Below, one piece after another: positions 45,481 to 60,400 of a stretch of 64,000 bases of DNA. Both the position numbers and the translations under genes were made by a program. This DNA is from Daphnia pulex (taxonomy: Eukaryota > Arthropoda > Branchiopoda > Diplostraca > Daphniidae), in contig NC_060023.1 of the NCBI RefSeq assembly GCF_021134715.1, positions 8,246,001 through 8,310,000 of the forward strand. Reading direction: 5' to 3'. How positions within the stretch are numbered: the first letter of the stretch is position 1; each line of letters begins with the position of its first letter. The notes under the pieces were generated by a model. That model saw only the letters and a program-made list of their open reading frames with translations, made no database searches and had not been told where the DNA came from.

Positions 45481-46099
45481 CTCGACACTTTGGGCAGCAG
45501 ACTCAGACTGCTGGAGCGCTGCAACACCGAAACAAATAACAACTGCTGAGTTGGCCGGTCAAAAAGTCAGAGTCTACCATTTAAAAAAAAATATATACTC
45601 GGTAGGATTGAATGTCTCGTGGGGTTTTGCATTTCATACGATTGTTTATCTTGGGAGAATGCACTGTATAATTTCTATGTCTGCGATATAGTGTCTGATT
45701 TGAATTGAATTTATTTACATCATATTCCCAATCGTCGGACAGCAATGTAGCAAGTCTTTTTCGATATTGGTCTAATGTAAATAGTCCAATGTCTCAACAG
45801 CAAGCATACTTACTAAAATGGCGCAACTAAATTTGAATGCCGTAAGTCGCGCAAGCCTCATTGGCTATCACACTGGGATGAAATTGCGTAAGAGTAAATT
45901 ATGGAAGAGACGATAAAATGTATGATATGTCCAAGTAGGCGAAATGACAAGTAAGTTCATTCAAAATATTGAAAAGTAGTGGTCTTACCAAATTGCATTG
46001 TCCAATATAAACACCGTCGTAGAAAAAATTAAAATTAAAAATGTAGAAATTAAGATAGCTGACAGGAAATTATAAGTGGGATTCTCCTTATTCTAATTA
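45481..46099. promoter_or_regulatory. Promoter side of GGH and 3' end of the CUB/protease-homologue gene
   Basis: A TATATA run near 45590-45597 lies about 110 bases before the GGH start and is a candidate TATA box (minus strand). The rest is AT-rich without a gene. Confidence 0.35.
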
Positions 46100-47260
46100 T
46101 TAAAATGTGGGTATGCCGGGGTTTGTCAACGTCATCATTGATATGGTCTTCCCATTAGACTGCCTAATAGTCGTTATTAAATCGCTGGCTTCGGGTATCT
46201 GTAATTTCCGTTCAAATTTCGTCATTTTGGCAGCCGATGATCGACATGCAATTGGAGGAACTACGCCCGCATCAGGAATCATATTTAATTGACTCCTGAC
46301 TCGAATGAAAACGTTGGGCTTGCTGTTCTTGCTCTCACAGTCGGCAGATATGTCGCTCTTACTGGCTATTGCAATCACAAACCACCTTCCGCACTCCTTA
46401 TTGTAGTAGTTCATCGGTCCCCCGACATCGCCCTATTTCAACGATACAATGTCCATTTTTTTAACGCTTTCAAATAACGAAAGTTGAAGGATAATTACAC
46501 TGCAAAAGCGACGGTGTTGTGATCCGTCGCCGCAAATGATTTTTTCACCGGAGAACGGGCCTATGCCGGCTTCTTGTTGGCATTGCTCATTGCTTCCAGT
46601 TGAAGATATGACCGTCGTAGTGGTTTTACGCAAAATGCGACTTATTGCAGCATCATCATAGTCACCCCATCCGGTAAGGACCACGGGATCGTCAACATGA
46701 TCTGGATCGTCTCCGAACGGTAGACACGCTGGCTGGACGTAATCTGATTAATAATTAAGCGGAATTAATTAGATTACATAAACAATTCAATAACATCAGT
46801 ATCTGCTTTAAAACTACTACTAATACACATCATGTAGACAATATAAATAACGGCTAGAAAAATTTATTACCGTTTAGCTCAACAGCATTGCCAAGGGTTA
46901 CGATGCTGAGATAAGCGCTGAGCGAATTATTCAATATGACATAGGAAGCGATTGAATTCCGTTGGGCGATTTGGCGGAAGCTGTCGCTGCTGTTCGCGTT
47001 CAAGTCATGAGCGCCCAGGGTAATGTTCAAAATATCAACAGCAAACAATTGGTTTTCAAAAAAGCCTCGAAAAAAGCAGTCGGATGTCGTCAGGATATGT
47101 CTATCACTGATTAGGGTTCCGCCGCAATGAAACACTTTTTTGGTCACGAAATTCTGAACGAGGATGTACACCATCCAGGGGAATTCGTTGGGCTTTGCTT
47201 CACTCCCTCCCACGATCCTCGACGTCGACGTAAATTTCGATCGACATCATTCAAAAGACG
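46100..47260 (-). pseudogene. Serine protease homologue module 4 (triad Asp/Tyr/Val) with an early stop
   Basis: The first exon reads SFE, then TGA (47247-47249) where the other modules have the Cys of ECGR, then CRSKF and RIVGGSEA, so the zymogen cleavage site is the most canonical of the four. TTSDCF replaces TAAHC (His to Asp), SAYLSIVTL replaces the Asp motif, and GDVGGPM has Val for Ser. The stop is a substitution, not an indel: spacing to neighbours is unchanged. Unless read through or skipped, it removes this module. Confidence 0.55.
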
Positions 47261-50200
47261 CTGCAAGTTTAAAATTACACAATAAAAAAAGATAATTAGT
47301 ATGTCATAATAATAAGTTACTTAGACTGCGGGCAGTTGTAGTGGGGATTTCCGTTACCGCAGCTGTAGGGTTAATCATCGGTGTTGTCTGTTTACTCTTT
47401 GCTCCAGTCGATTGGCATTCGATTGGACTAGAATCCACGCCCGTGTTACGACGGATCCAGTCGAGGTGGCTCCTCACGCGGGTGAACACGTCGGTTCTCT
47501 TGCTGTTCTGGCAGCTCGCAGAAGCGTCTCCTTTACCGGCTACTCCGATGATGAACCACCTGTCGCATTCTTGATTATAAAAATTCATCGGCTCCCCAGC
47601 GTCGTCCTATCACGAATCGACATTAATTGATTTTTCGCGGTGAATTTTTTACAATAAATTATTAAATATTTTACGTTGCAATAGAGACGATATCCTTCAC
47701 TACAAATGACCTTATCGCCAGAGAACGGACCCACTCCTGCCTGCTGTTGGCACGTTGAATTGGGGCCGGAAGAAGATATGACGGTTGTAATCGTTTTGCG
47801 CAAAACGGAACGTGAATTTGCGTCCCATCCGGTGAGGATGACGTTGTCATTCACGTGATCCGGATCGTCTCTTAATGGTAGACACGCCGGTCGAACGAAT
47901 TCTGTGTAAGAGCAATAGATGATAAAAAAAGAAATTTGAAATGGAAATTATCTTGGAAATGTTTTACCGTTTAGAATGGCAGGTTGGCTGAGAGTTATAA
48001 TGCAAATCCCGTTGCCTATTGGACTATCGGTACTGCTCAAGGCCTTGATGGCACTCCACTTGATCGTTTGACGAAATCGGTCGCTGCTGTTGGTACTCAT
48101 GTCGTGAGCGCCCAGGGTAACGTTCAAGATGCGGACTCCGAAAGTGTAATCCGCATTATAGAAACAGTGGCCGGCCGACAGGACATGGCGGTCGGTAATG
48201 AGAGTGCCCCCACAAGTAAATTGGTTGCCGCTAGTTTTATTCTGAAGGATGAAGTGAACCATCCACGGGAACTCGCTGGGCGTCGCCTCAGTTCCTCCAG
48301 CGATCCTCCAGGACGAAGTGAATTTGGTTCTCCCACATTCAAAAGGCGCTGCAACGGTGCAAGTTTGATGGCTGAGTGCATTATCTCAAATTAAAAATTC
48401 TAATCACGTTTAGAGATGGATGGCTCCGTTGTGGGGATCGTCGTCTTGGGAGATGGGCCTGTAGTTATGGCAGACTCGGCCACTGTCGTCCACTGACAAC
48501 TAAACCGGTCTGTTCCATTGAGAATAGCGGTGATGAACATTCTGCTGCCCTTTGAAGTGTAAACTCTGTTCACGATCGGATGGTACGTAAGAACGTTCGA
48601 TTCGTCGGCGAACTATAAGTTAATCAATAAGAAATTAAGTACAATTACTAACAGAATTACTAAAAGAAATAGTTTACCCGGCAGAAAATAAAAATGGTCA
48701 TAAAAATAAATAGACTCACTTTCAATAGACTGGAAGTAATTTTGAGTTGAATGTCCGTGCAAGATATTTGTACGACCTGGTCGGAAGGTGCGTTGATGGT
48801 GATCCAACACGTAATAGGTTCTGTTAAGAATCCAGCAAGGGGTTGAATGATCCCACTGGCTGCTGTTAAACTGGAGTCACAGACTGAAAAGGAATTTCGA
48901 TTATCCAACATTTGAAATTGAAGTATAAATGTCAATCAAATCACGTCTAAGGTTTGGTGTTGACGCTGATGTTGTTGTTGACACTGATGTTGGTGCTGCC
49001 GTAATTTCAGGTGTCATCGTGGGTGTCGCCGTCGTGGGCGTCTTCGTTAATTTGCATTGCGAGGGACTAACTATGCGCGTGAAAAGAAGAATCGAAAAAA
49101 GCTGACTCCTGACACGAGTAATTAGGTTGGGCTTGTTGCTGTTCTGACAGTTGACGGAAGCGTCTTCAATCCATCCTGTTATTCCGATAACAAACCACCT
49201 GTCACATTCCTTGTTGTAATAGTTCATCGGCCCTCCAGTGTCACCCTATTAGTTGATAAAATTGCATCCAGACGATAAAACCAAAAATGAATTGAATTAT
49301 TGTCGGTTATACAGAGCAATAGCGTTGAGATCCATCGCTGCAGATAATATTGTCACCGGAGAAAGGACCCAATCCTGCCTGTTGTTGGCACGTTCCATCG
49401 CTGCCAGACGATGATATGACAGTCGTAGTCGTTTTGCGCAAAACGGAATTCGAACCGGAAGCATTGTAGTCTCCCCATCCGGTAAGGACCACGGGCTCGT
49501 TCACGTGATCAGGATCGTCGTCGAACGGCAGACATGCCGGTTGAACGTAATCTGATGTACAAAAATGGGAATTATAATGTGTATGTTTTTCCATCACACT
49601 TTTAATTGTTATTATGATCACCATTTATAGTAACTGGATCTTTAAGGGTCATAATACTACAATAGTTGTCCATTAATGAGCTATTTAATCGAATGTATGA
49701 AGACATTGAACTCCAGTGAGCGATTTGGCGGAAACGATCGCTGCTGTTGGCGCTGAGGTCATGAGCGCCCAAAGTGATGCTCACAATATTAACGGTAAAC
49801 ATATTCGCGTCAAAAAAGCAGTAGGAAGACATCAGGATATGTAAGTCGCTGACAAGTGTGCCTCCACACGTGAAGTATTTCCCGCTTGTGTAATTGTAAA
49901 TGAGAAAATGCACCATCCACGGGAACTCGTTAGGTGCCGCCTCGGTCCCTCCCATGATCCTCGACTTCGACGTGAATTTAGAGCGGCCGCATTCAAAAGG
50001 TGCTGCCATATTCAAAGAAATATTTTAGTTTACAGCGTAGAAATGAGAATGTTGATATAATCGTATCTAACCAGGCGTTGTGGCAATGGGGATGGACGTC
50101 GTTGTAGGGATATTTGTCGTCATTGTGGGAGAAGTTGTCTCCTCCACCGTTTTTCCATCAGACTGTCTAGTCACAGTAATTATCATCGGCGATTGCGTCG

Positions 50201-52997
50201 TTGTGCTGGCCATCATCTCGGTTGTCTGTTCAACTGCTGGATCGGAAGATGTTCCCCCGTCTAGGGGTTGAATGGTTTCACTGATGGCTGCATTCGACCC
50301 ATCGAAGACGATAAGAAAGAAGTTTTTAATTATATAAGGAAATTTGATTATCCAATATTTTAAATTGTAGTGCAAGTAATCATATCACGTTTGAGGTTTG
50401 GTGTTATTGACGCTGCTGTCGGTGCTGCCGTAAACTCAGGCGTCGTCGTCGTTAATTTGCATTGTGAAGAAATAGCTCTTCTCATGAAAAGAGAAATATA
50501 GAAAAGCTGACTCGTGACACGATTAAATACGTTGGGCTTGTTGCTGTTCTGACAGTTGATTAAGGAGTCGACAATCCTTCCGCCTATTCCTGCTATTCCT
50601 ATAACGAACCACCTACCACATTCCCTGTCGTAATAGTACATCGGTCCTCCATTTTCACCCTACAAATTGATAAGAAAAATAAGCAATTTTGATTGAGATC
50701 AAATAAAAAATTCATGTTTGTCAGTTTTACAGAACAATAGCGTTGAGATCCGTTGGTGCAGATAAAGTTGAAACCCGAGAAAGGACCCAATCCTGCTTGT
50801 TGTTGGCACGTTCCATTGGTGCCGGACGAGGATATGACAGTCGTAGTCGTTTTGCGCAAAACGGAATACGAACCGGAAGCATTGTAGTCTCCCCATCCGG
50901 TAAGGACCACGGGCTCGTTCACGTGATCAGGATCGTCGTCGAGTGGCAAACATGCCGGTTGAACATAATCTGACGTACAAAAATGGAAATATGCAAATCA
51001 CCGGAGAAGACGGAAAGTGGAATTTTAGGTTATTCTTCGACCAATTTGTAATTGTCATTTCACCGTTTATGGTAACCGGTTCCATTAGGGTCACAATAGC
51101 AAAATAGCTGTCCAATACTGATGAGCTATTAAATTGAAAGTTGGAAGCGATTGAACTCCACTGAGCGATTTGGCGGAAGCGATCACTGCTGTTGGCGCTG
51201 AGATTATGAGCGCCTAAAGTGATGTTCACAATAGTAGCAAAACTTGATGTCACGTCAAAAAAGCAGTAGGACGAGGTCAGGATATGTATGTCGCTGACAA
51301 GTGTTCCTCCGCACGTGAAGTATTTCCCGCTTGTGTAATTAACAAGGAGAAAATGCACCATCCACGGGAACTCGTTAGGTGTCGCCTCGGTCTCCTCCAT
51401 GATCGTCGATTGCGACATGAATTTTGATCGGCCGCATTCATAAGGAGCTGCCATATTTCAAAAACCAAAAGGAAGTCATATTTTAATTTAGGTACAGTGT
51501 AAGATGATTAGAATATAGGGACAAAATCATTTCCAACCAGGCGTTGTGGTCACGGGGTTTGAATTAACTGTAGGGGTCGACATTCTGGGAGATGTTATCT
51601 CCTCCACCGTTTTCCCATCAGACTGTCTGGTCACAGTAATTATTATCTATCGGTGATTCCGTCGTTGTGCTGGTCATCATCTCGGCTGTCTCTTCAACTG
51701 CTGGATCGGAAGCTATTCCTCTGTCTAGGGGTTGAAAGGTTTCACGGATAGCTGCTGCATTCGACTCATTGAAGACAACAATCAAATAAGAAACAAGTTT
51801 TTAGTTAACACAAGCTAATAAATGAATTTTTGTGTGTGTGCATTATATGAAAGAAAATATGATCACATTTGAATGCCATCACGTTCTGTTGTGTTTTCGG
51901 TACTGAAGTCCACTTGCAATCGAACCAACAGGGTGAAGCGCAGCGTTGAGAATGAAACCGAATCGCATTGCCCCGGGAAGTATAAACTTTGTCTGCTGCA
52001 GGATTGAGACCGTGTTCATAACCGGAGACACCAAAAATCTGAAATTCATTTTTTTTTTAATGAATTTGGATCGGCAAGAAAATTTTGATTTGTCTTCAGT
52101 TGATTCAATTTGGATTGAAGAAATAATGAAATGGCTTAAAATTTGCACGCCCCTCTTTAGGTCAAAATGTTTTTGTTTTATCAAACTAGCGCGACGACCA
52201 TTTTGTTTTTCCTCTTTTTTCCTCACCCATCCCCCTGTTTCGAGAATGAAAATATGTTTTCAGGCGCCATCATGGATTTCCATCGCGCGGGTATTTTAAA
52301 AAAAGAAAGAACTTGAGTCTAGGGGCGGGAGAGAAAATGAAACGGTTAAAGTAGAGATATTCGTTCTCTTCCTTTCGCAAAGTGTACAAAACCTAATTTG
52401 CATATTTGTACAAGTAATTTGTTGGAGTAAAGGTGCAGGTACAAACACGAAGAATTTAGCCAAAAAAGGATAGAAGTGCACAACATATTCGAATGAATTG
52501 CAATAGACTCACTTGTAAGTTCTCGGTGCTATTAACGAAGTTGAGGACCGAACATGAAAACTGAATCAGCTGATCCGATGATGAGACGATGTTAAAATCA
52601 CAGTCTTTTTCTTTTGTTGAATTAGTTAACGGCTGAATGACTCCACTGGAGGCCTTTGTTTCTGTTTCACCACAGACTGTACAAAACAGTCAAATGATAT
52701 TGTCAATGATGTATGGTAAGTCAATAAACGTTTGATAATAAATAAAACGTTTAAACATAAATAATAACGACCTTTAAAAATTGGCAATTCTCCTGATTTC
52801 ACTGTTTCGTCCATCTCGTGTGTAACTGCGGATAGTGACTCGATTGCTAGTGATGGCATAACCGTTCCTTGGGCCTCCTGTTGCTTAAAATTCAAACATG
52901 ATCTATACACAAGTAAACAAATAATACACGGTGGTCTTACCATCGTGACGACAGCGAAACCAACAGTTATTAGCCCAAAATAGAAAAACAATTTCAT
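46100..52997 (-). CDS. Multidomain CUB / serine-protease-homologue array gene (possibly disrupted)
   Basis: Reading down the minus strand: signal exon (52997-52941, MKLFFYFGLITVGFAVV), a short exon (52883-52772), a CUB-like module, then four chymotrypsin-fold modules with a second CUB-like module between the second and third. Exons of neighbouring modules join mostly in phase 1 (exon ends such as AAA-C or G, next exon CT/CA/CG-CCT), arguing for one transcript rather than four genes. Linkers are Thr/Ser/Pro-rich and probably O-glycosylated. All four protease modules lack the catalytic serine, so the product would be a secreted, non-catalytic protein, like the clip-type serine protease homologues of arthropod immunity. 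Two problems: a 4-base insertion in the first linker (near 51640-51655) and an in-frame TGA at 47247-47249. Separate genes or partial decay remain possible. Confidence 0.65.
47321..48348 (-). other. Serine protease homologue module 3 (triad His/Gly/Ala)
   Basis: It starts PFECGRTKF, then RIAGGTEA. SAGHCF keeps the catalytic His. GNGICIITL lacks the Asp (Gly by alignment). DDAGEPM replaces GDSGGP, so Ser is Ala and the oxyanion glycines are also altered. It is the only module with the His left. Confidence 0.7.
48408..48883 (-). other. CUB-like module 2
   Basis: Exons from 48883 (LCDSSLTAASGIIQPL, then PSDQVVQISC) to 48408 (VNRVYTSKG, FSCQWTT). The entry and exit junctions are both phase 1, so the module is symmetric and can be inserted or lost without a frameshift. 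Confidence 0.5.
48945..50002 (-). other. Serine protease homologue module 2 (triad Tyr/Tyr/Thr)
   Basis: The first exon begins PFECGRSKF, then SRIMGGTEA (IVGG to IMGG). MSSYCF replaces TAAHC (His to Tyr). MDNYCSIMTL replaces the Asp motif. GDTGGPM replaces GDSGGP (Ser to Thr). WFVIGITGW and a Thr/Pro-rich tail follow. Modules 1 and 2 are the closest pair, sharing long stretches of DNA identity, and are a recent tandem duplication. Confidence 0.7.
50389..51447 (-). other. Serine protease homologue module 1 (triad Tyr/Tyr/Asn)
   Basis: Exons 51447-51064, 50969-50731 and 50659-50389. Trypsin landmarks are visible but altered: the activation site reads STIMEETEA instead of RIVGG; TSSYCF replaces TAAHC (His to Tyr); DSYFAIVTL replaces DIAL (Asp to Tyr by my alignment); GENGGP replaces GDSGGP (Ser to Asn). 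ACLP, VLTGWGDY, CQQQAG and the flanking cysteines are retained, so the fold is probably intact. Confidence 0.7.
51480..51770 (-). pseudogene. Linker exon before module 1, frameshifted relative to its duplicate
   Basis: This linker (IRETFQPL..., then TAEMMTSTTTESP) is a duplicate of the one at about 50067-50275 (ISETIQPL..., TTEMMASTTTQSP). Near 51645 it has four extra bases compared with the other copy (TTATCTATCGG against TCATCGG on the plus strand). This shifts the frame and brings a stop soon after. Either the exon is skipped or differently spliced, or the upstream CUB part no longer joins module 1. Confidence 0.5.
51883..52676 (-). other. CUB-like module 1
   Basis: Two exons (52676-52513 and 52038-51883). 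They start at VCGETE, contain SSGVIQPL and SSDQLIQFSC, and end with a Cys-rich part (YTSRGNAI, FDCKWTS). The layout matches module 2 at 48408-48883, with the same split point. Divergence from standard CUB domains is high, so the family call rests on the Cys pattern and length. Confidence 0.5.
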
Positions 52998-54282
52998 TTC
53001 TCGATGCAGCGCATAAGCCAGAGTTGCGCAGGGTTGGAACTGCCAGCAGCGAATGTGGCGTTTTGTATATATTTAATACGACTTCCAATAAACACGCATT
53101 AGTTCCAAAGAAGTGGATTCAAGTGTCCTACATCCTGCACATTCCACCCACAGCTGGTCACCAACTTGCTCCTGCTGCACTAGACATTAATGTTCATGTG
53201 GCATGTTGCAGTTTAGTTCATCCGAGCAGAACAAATCAGGTGTAGGAAATCCAATTTTCTTCTTCGAGCTGCACTGTGAGCCGTGCGATATCCAACGAAA
53301 TATGGCAGTGTAAAAAGTATAAGCGAACATGTCAAAGCCACGTCCGCGGCTTTTCAAAGGCTTTGCTCGGTTGTAATCTACAGATTGCTTAAAAGGATAT
53401 GGGATGTAGAGAGATTACCATCTCTGCTATATGCGAACGTAAAACAGAAGGAAAGACGACCCAAATTCTCACATCCTGCTTGATTCCCAAGTTCGTAAAA
53501 TAAAACCCAATGCAATATACGGACAGACAAGTCGACACAGAATTCACGCAACCATAATTGATTTAACTTAGCATAAAGGAAACATATGGGACGCATCTGT
53601 TGTGATGAAAAATGTTGAAAAATATTGTTATATGAAATTACAGACCAAAACAAATTTTATTAAAGTTTAGTGTGGGCCAAAGAGAAAACTTTAATTGATC
53701 TGATTTTACACAAGAGTTTGTCCGGAATTTTGTTGTTTGTCCGGATTGCCAGATTTTGGGCCTGTAGCATAGATAGCATAGGCCACCTGCCGTTAAGTTC
53801 AAATACTTTTACATCGGCTGTACGATGTCTCACAACTCTGACTCTTGTTGCTATTAAAATTTGTTATTTTAAAATTCACCAGTAAAATATAGAAACGTTT
53901 GTTCGATTTCGCGCAAGGCATTCGGACAATTGAAGTAAATCGAAAGTTGTAAGCCTACGGTGAGGAATGAAGAGAGCTAGGACAATGTATAGGGAGATGT
54001 GTGTAATGCATCGAGATAGCAATAAGAAATGGACAAAGTCAAAATTGGATTTCAAGAAAAAATCTTTCAAGGGGATGAAACAATAAAACCTGAAAATAAA
54101 AATTGAAATTCTGGAAGAAGGGGGAAAACATGAGAAGAAAGAGCTTGGCGCAGGCGAAATGGAATAGGTTATCTATCGGCAGCCATAAAGATCCTCCCTC
54201 ATCAGAAGATTCGCTCGTCGTACTATACTCCGTCAAGATATGAATGGGGGGGAGCACAGAATGAACAGTGTGGAATAATCGA
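52998..54282. promoter_or_regulatory. Upstream region of the CUB/protease-homologue gene
   Basis: A TATATA-containing stretch near 53056-53070 lies about 60-70 bases before the start at 52997 and is a possible TATA box (minus strand). The rest is AT-rich DNA without a supported gene; it also holds the 3' end of the calcyphosin-like gene. Confidence 0.35.
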
Positions 54283-57454
<3,172 letters not shown>

Positions 57455-60400
57455 TTTCGGGAGGGATGGCTGTGGCAGCAGCAGCAGCGATGGAAGCGAC
57501 GCCAGCGACGACGACGACGGACTTTCTCTTTTTCTATCCCACGACCGAGTTGCGGTTTTTTCCTTTCCACCCACGCAGAGAGCAACTCTCTTTTTTCCTT
57601 GATGTATAGAACGGCTTTTCGCTCTCTCTATCGCTCTTATCCTCCCGCACACGAGTGATTCAACCGATTCGAGATACACAAAACTGTTCTTCTGTTATGT
57701 AATGAAAACTGTCGCACTGGGGAATTAATAATTGGACAGCAAACGGCAATCAAGAATAAAGGTGACCATACTGTCCGTTGTCCTAGTGAATATAACTGGT
57801 AGCCTTCTTTTTGCTATCTGATGGGATTGGTCGTTTTTTAGTTGTTTGTTGATTCGTTCGTTCTTTTTCTTTTTTCTTTTCCGGTTCGGCTAGACCGGAG
57901 TCGGCGCGGTCGGGAGTTGTTGTTGCCACACACGGGTGGTATTCCCTTTTTCACTCCCGTATTTTTTTGGGGGCTACTTAAACTAATATAAGACTATTGC
58001 GTCAATTTGATTTGCTCGTCCGAATGGAATCTCTTACCGCAGCAGCGCTTCTTTTGTTGAATGTTGGCCATCCGGCGAATGTGTGTGCCGTAAAAAAATT
58101 GCTCAACACGAAATTCGGAACGGCAGACGGCCGTGAGACAAGCCATCAACTCACGCAAGGGGAAACACACAAATTGGAAATATGTAAGATTGGGGGGGCT
58201 ATTCGGCACTTCTTTTTTTGTCCTTCAAGAATACGGGCTCGTGAAAATCGTGGGGGGAATGACGACGAGTTTCCGGCCAAAAACCAACCCTCCCGGAACG
58301 GACGAGAAAAAGTTAAAAAACGCCGAAGAAAATTTGACCGTCAAGGCGCTTTCCACAATCTAGACTGTTGTGTTATTTTATATAACTCTCGTCAACAGCG
58401 ACGCAGTGTAGTAGACTCTAACACACATGTTTAAATATGTACCATAGGAAACGTCGCGGCGCAGCAACCGAAAACAATGTTTAGTACACACACACGGCGC
58501 AGCCCAGTACCAAACACATGGCCTTTGTCAAAAGGGAGTTGCCATAGCAACTGGCAGTCCTATGTGTGTGTGTACAGCAACTCCGCCTGTCTATACAAAC
58601 AGCAAGGTCTAGCGCAGAATAGTATAGACCATTTGGGAGCGGCTGACGGCCGCCAGTCCCAATCGTTCATTTATTTCCAAACGAAAGCCAGTTGTTTATT
58701 ATTACAAGTTAAAAATTGCTGTTGATATCTGAATGATGTAGCAACTAAACGAGGACGCATCGTCCCACAAACTGCCATGACTATCGTAATAGCCGACAAG
58801 TCCTTGGAAATGTTTTTCGTTTTGATTGCGGTTGTTGCAACCAACAGCAGAAGGAGGACTCGTCTTTTTCTTACCTGGCCGAACCATTTTTGAAAGGCCG
58901 AACGTCTAATATTCATTTTAAATATCGTTATTTATTTTTATTATTCGAGTTTTAATTTGTCGCCGATTTTTACCTTGTCGTCAGCGGCGTGTGTGTCCTT
59001 CGGCTTCAAAGGTGACGCTGGGCTTTTGGGTTGCCATCGACGATATCTTGCTGCTTTTACCTCGTCCTATATATTTCTGTGTGCATTATAACATGGACCG
59101 CACATGGTCACCGAGGTCCGACCGTGTCTGTATAATATATCGAACGCATCCCCGACATTGTAATAAACAGCCGGCCGGCCAAGAGTGACCCTGGCCCTTG
59201 CCAGGTGATTGATGACACACATCGGTATAGCGGCTACACCCCCCCTCGACAGTCAAAGTTTTGGAACGAAGCTGCTGTACATGTTTTGGAATATATAAAA
59301 AGAGTCAAATTCTACCGAAATCGGAAATAAAAAACAAGATAGGACGATGTAACCTTCAATTCTCTGTGTAAAACAATTCAGACTATGTGCACATTTATAA
59401 GAACGCTCTGCTGACTTTGGAATATAACAAACAGTTTTCATTTGCTATTATCTTTTATATAAACGGACCGTGAATCGATATGAAACTGTTTGATGTCGCA
59501 ATCTATTTTATTCTTTTCGATTATTCTTATTCCGTGACTGCGAGCAGTAATGCCAAAGTATATTCTTGGTAACATATGCAATAATGCGGAAAATATCAGA
59601 CAAGATATCAAATTGACGTGATGACGTGCTGGGTTCCGTGACTGACACTGTAATGGACATTCAATGGATTAGGTGTTGACTAGATAAATTGACACACTAT
59701 AAACAAATATGCATAGTGTAATTTAAAAAAGAAAATAAATAATACGCCAATTTGGCGCACTGCAATGACCACCAAATCGACCCGGGTTATAGTGAAGAAA
59801 GATGCAACGTTTTTCATATTTATGCAAATAAACGCACGAAACGCATTGGTCAAAATTTGAATGTGGCAAAGAGAAACAAACAATCTTATACTGTTTTGGC
59901 AGAAACTGTGTTGGGCTTTTCATCTTAAATTTGGAGGGCGCTAGACACTAGGCAAGAAAAAGCGAAAGACGCGAGAAGAAAGAATGGGGGTGATGGACTC
60001 ATTTAGACCCCTTGGACGATCTCCAACTCCCGTCAAACAGCTCGCACCTGATGCGGCGCATGCGCTAGTCACGTGAAAATGTCATTATACATTATTGCCT
60101 TTTGCCGAAAGTTGATTATGACAAGAGTTGCCAACTTTGGGGTGTAAGGGGAGGTCTTATTTGATTGTGTCGGATAATCAAAAAAAGTCAATTCATTTCA
60201 CGTCGCTCTTTCATTTAATAAGGGAAAAACCCTAAAGAGATACCCCAATAACTGTTAATGATTTTGGAATCCCCAGGTACTAGAATTCATTATTTGAAAC
60301 CCCTGCTGCCAATAAAATCATTTGTCGAGTTGATTGAGCTATAGGGGAATTTTGTTTGCCGGGTGGTTGATGCCTGTGATAAAATGTTGCCTCTATTATG

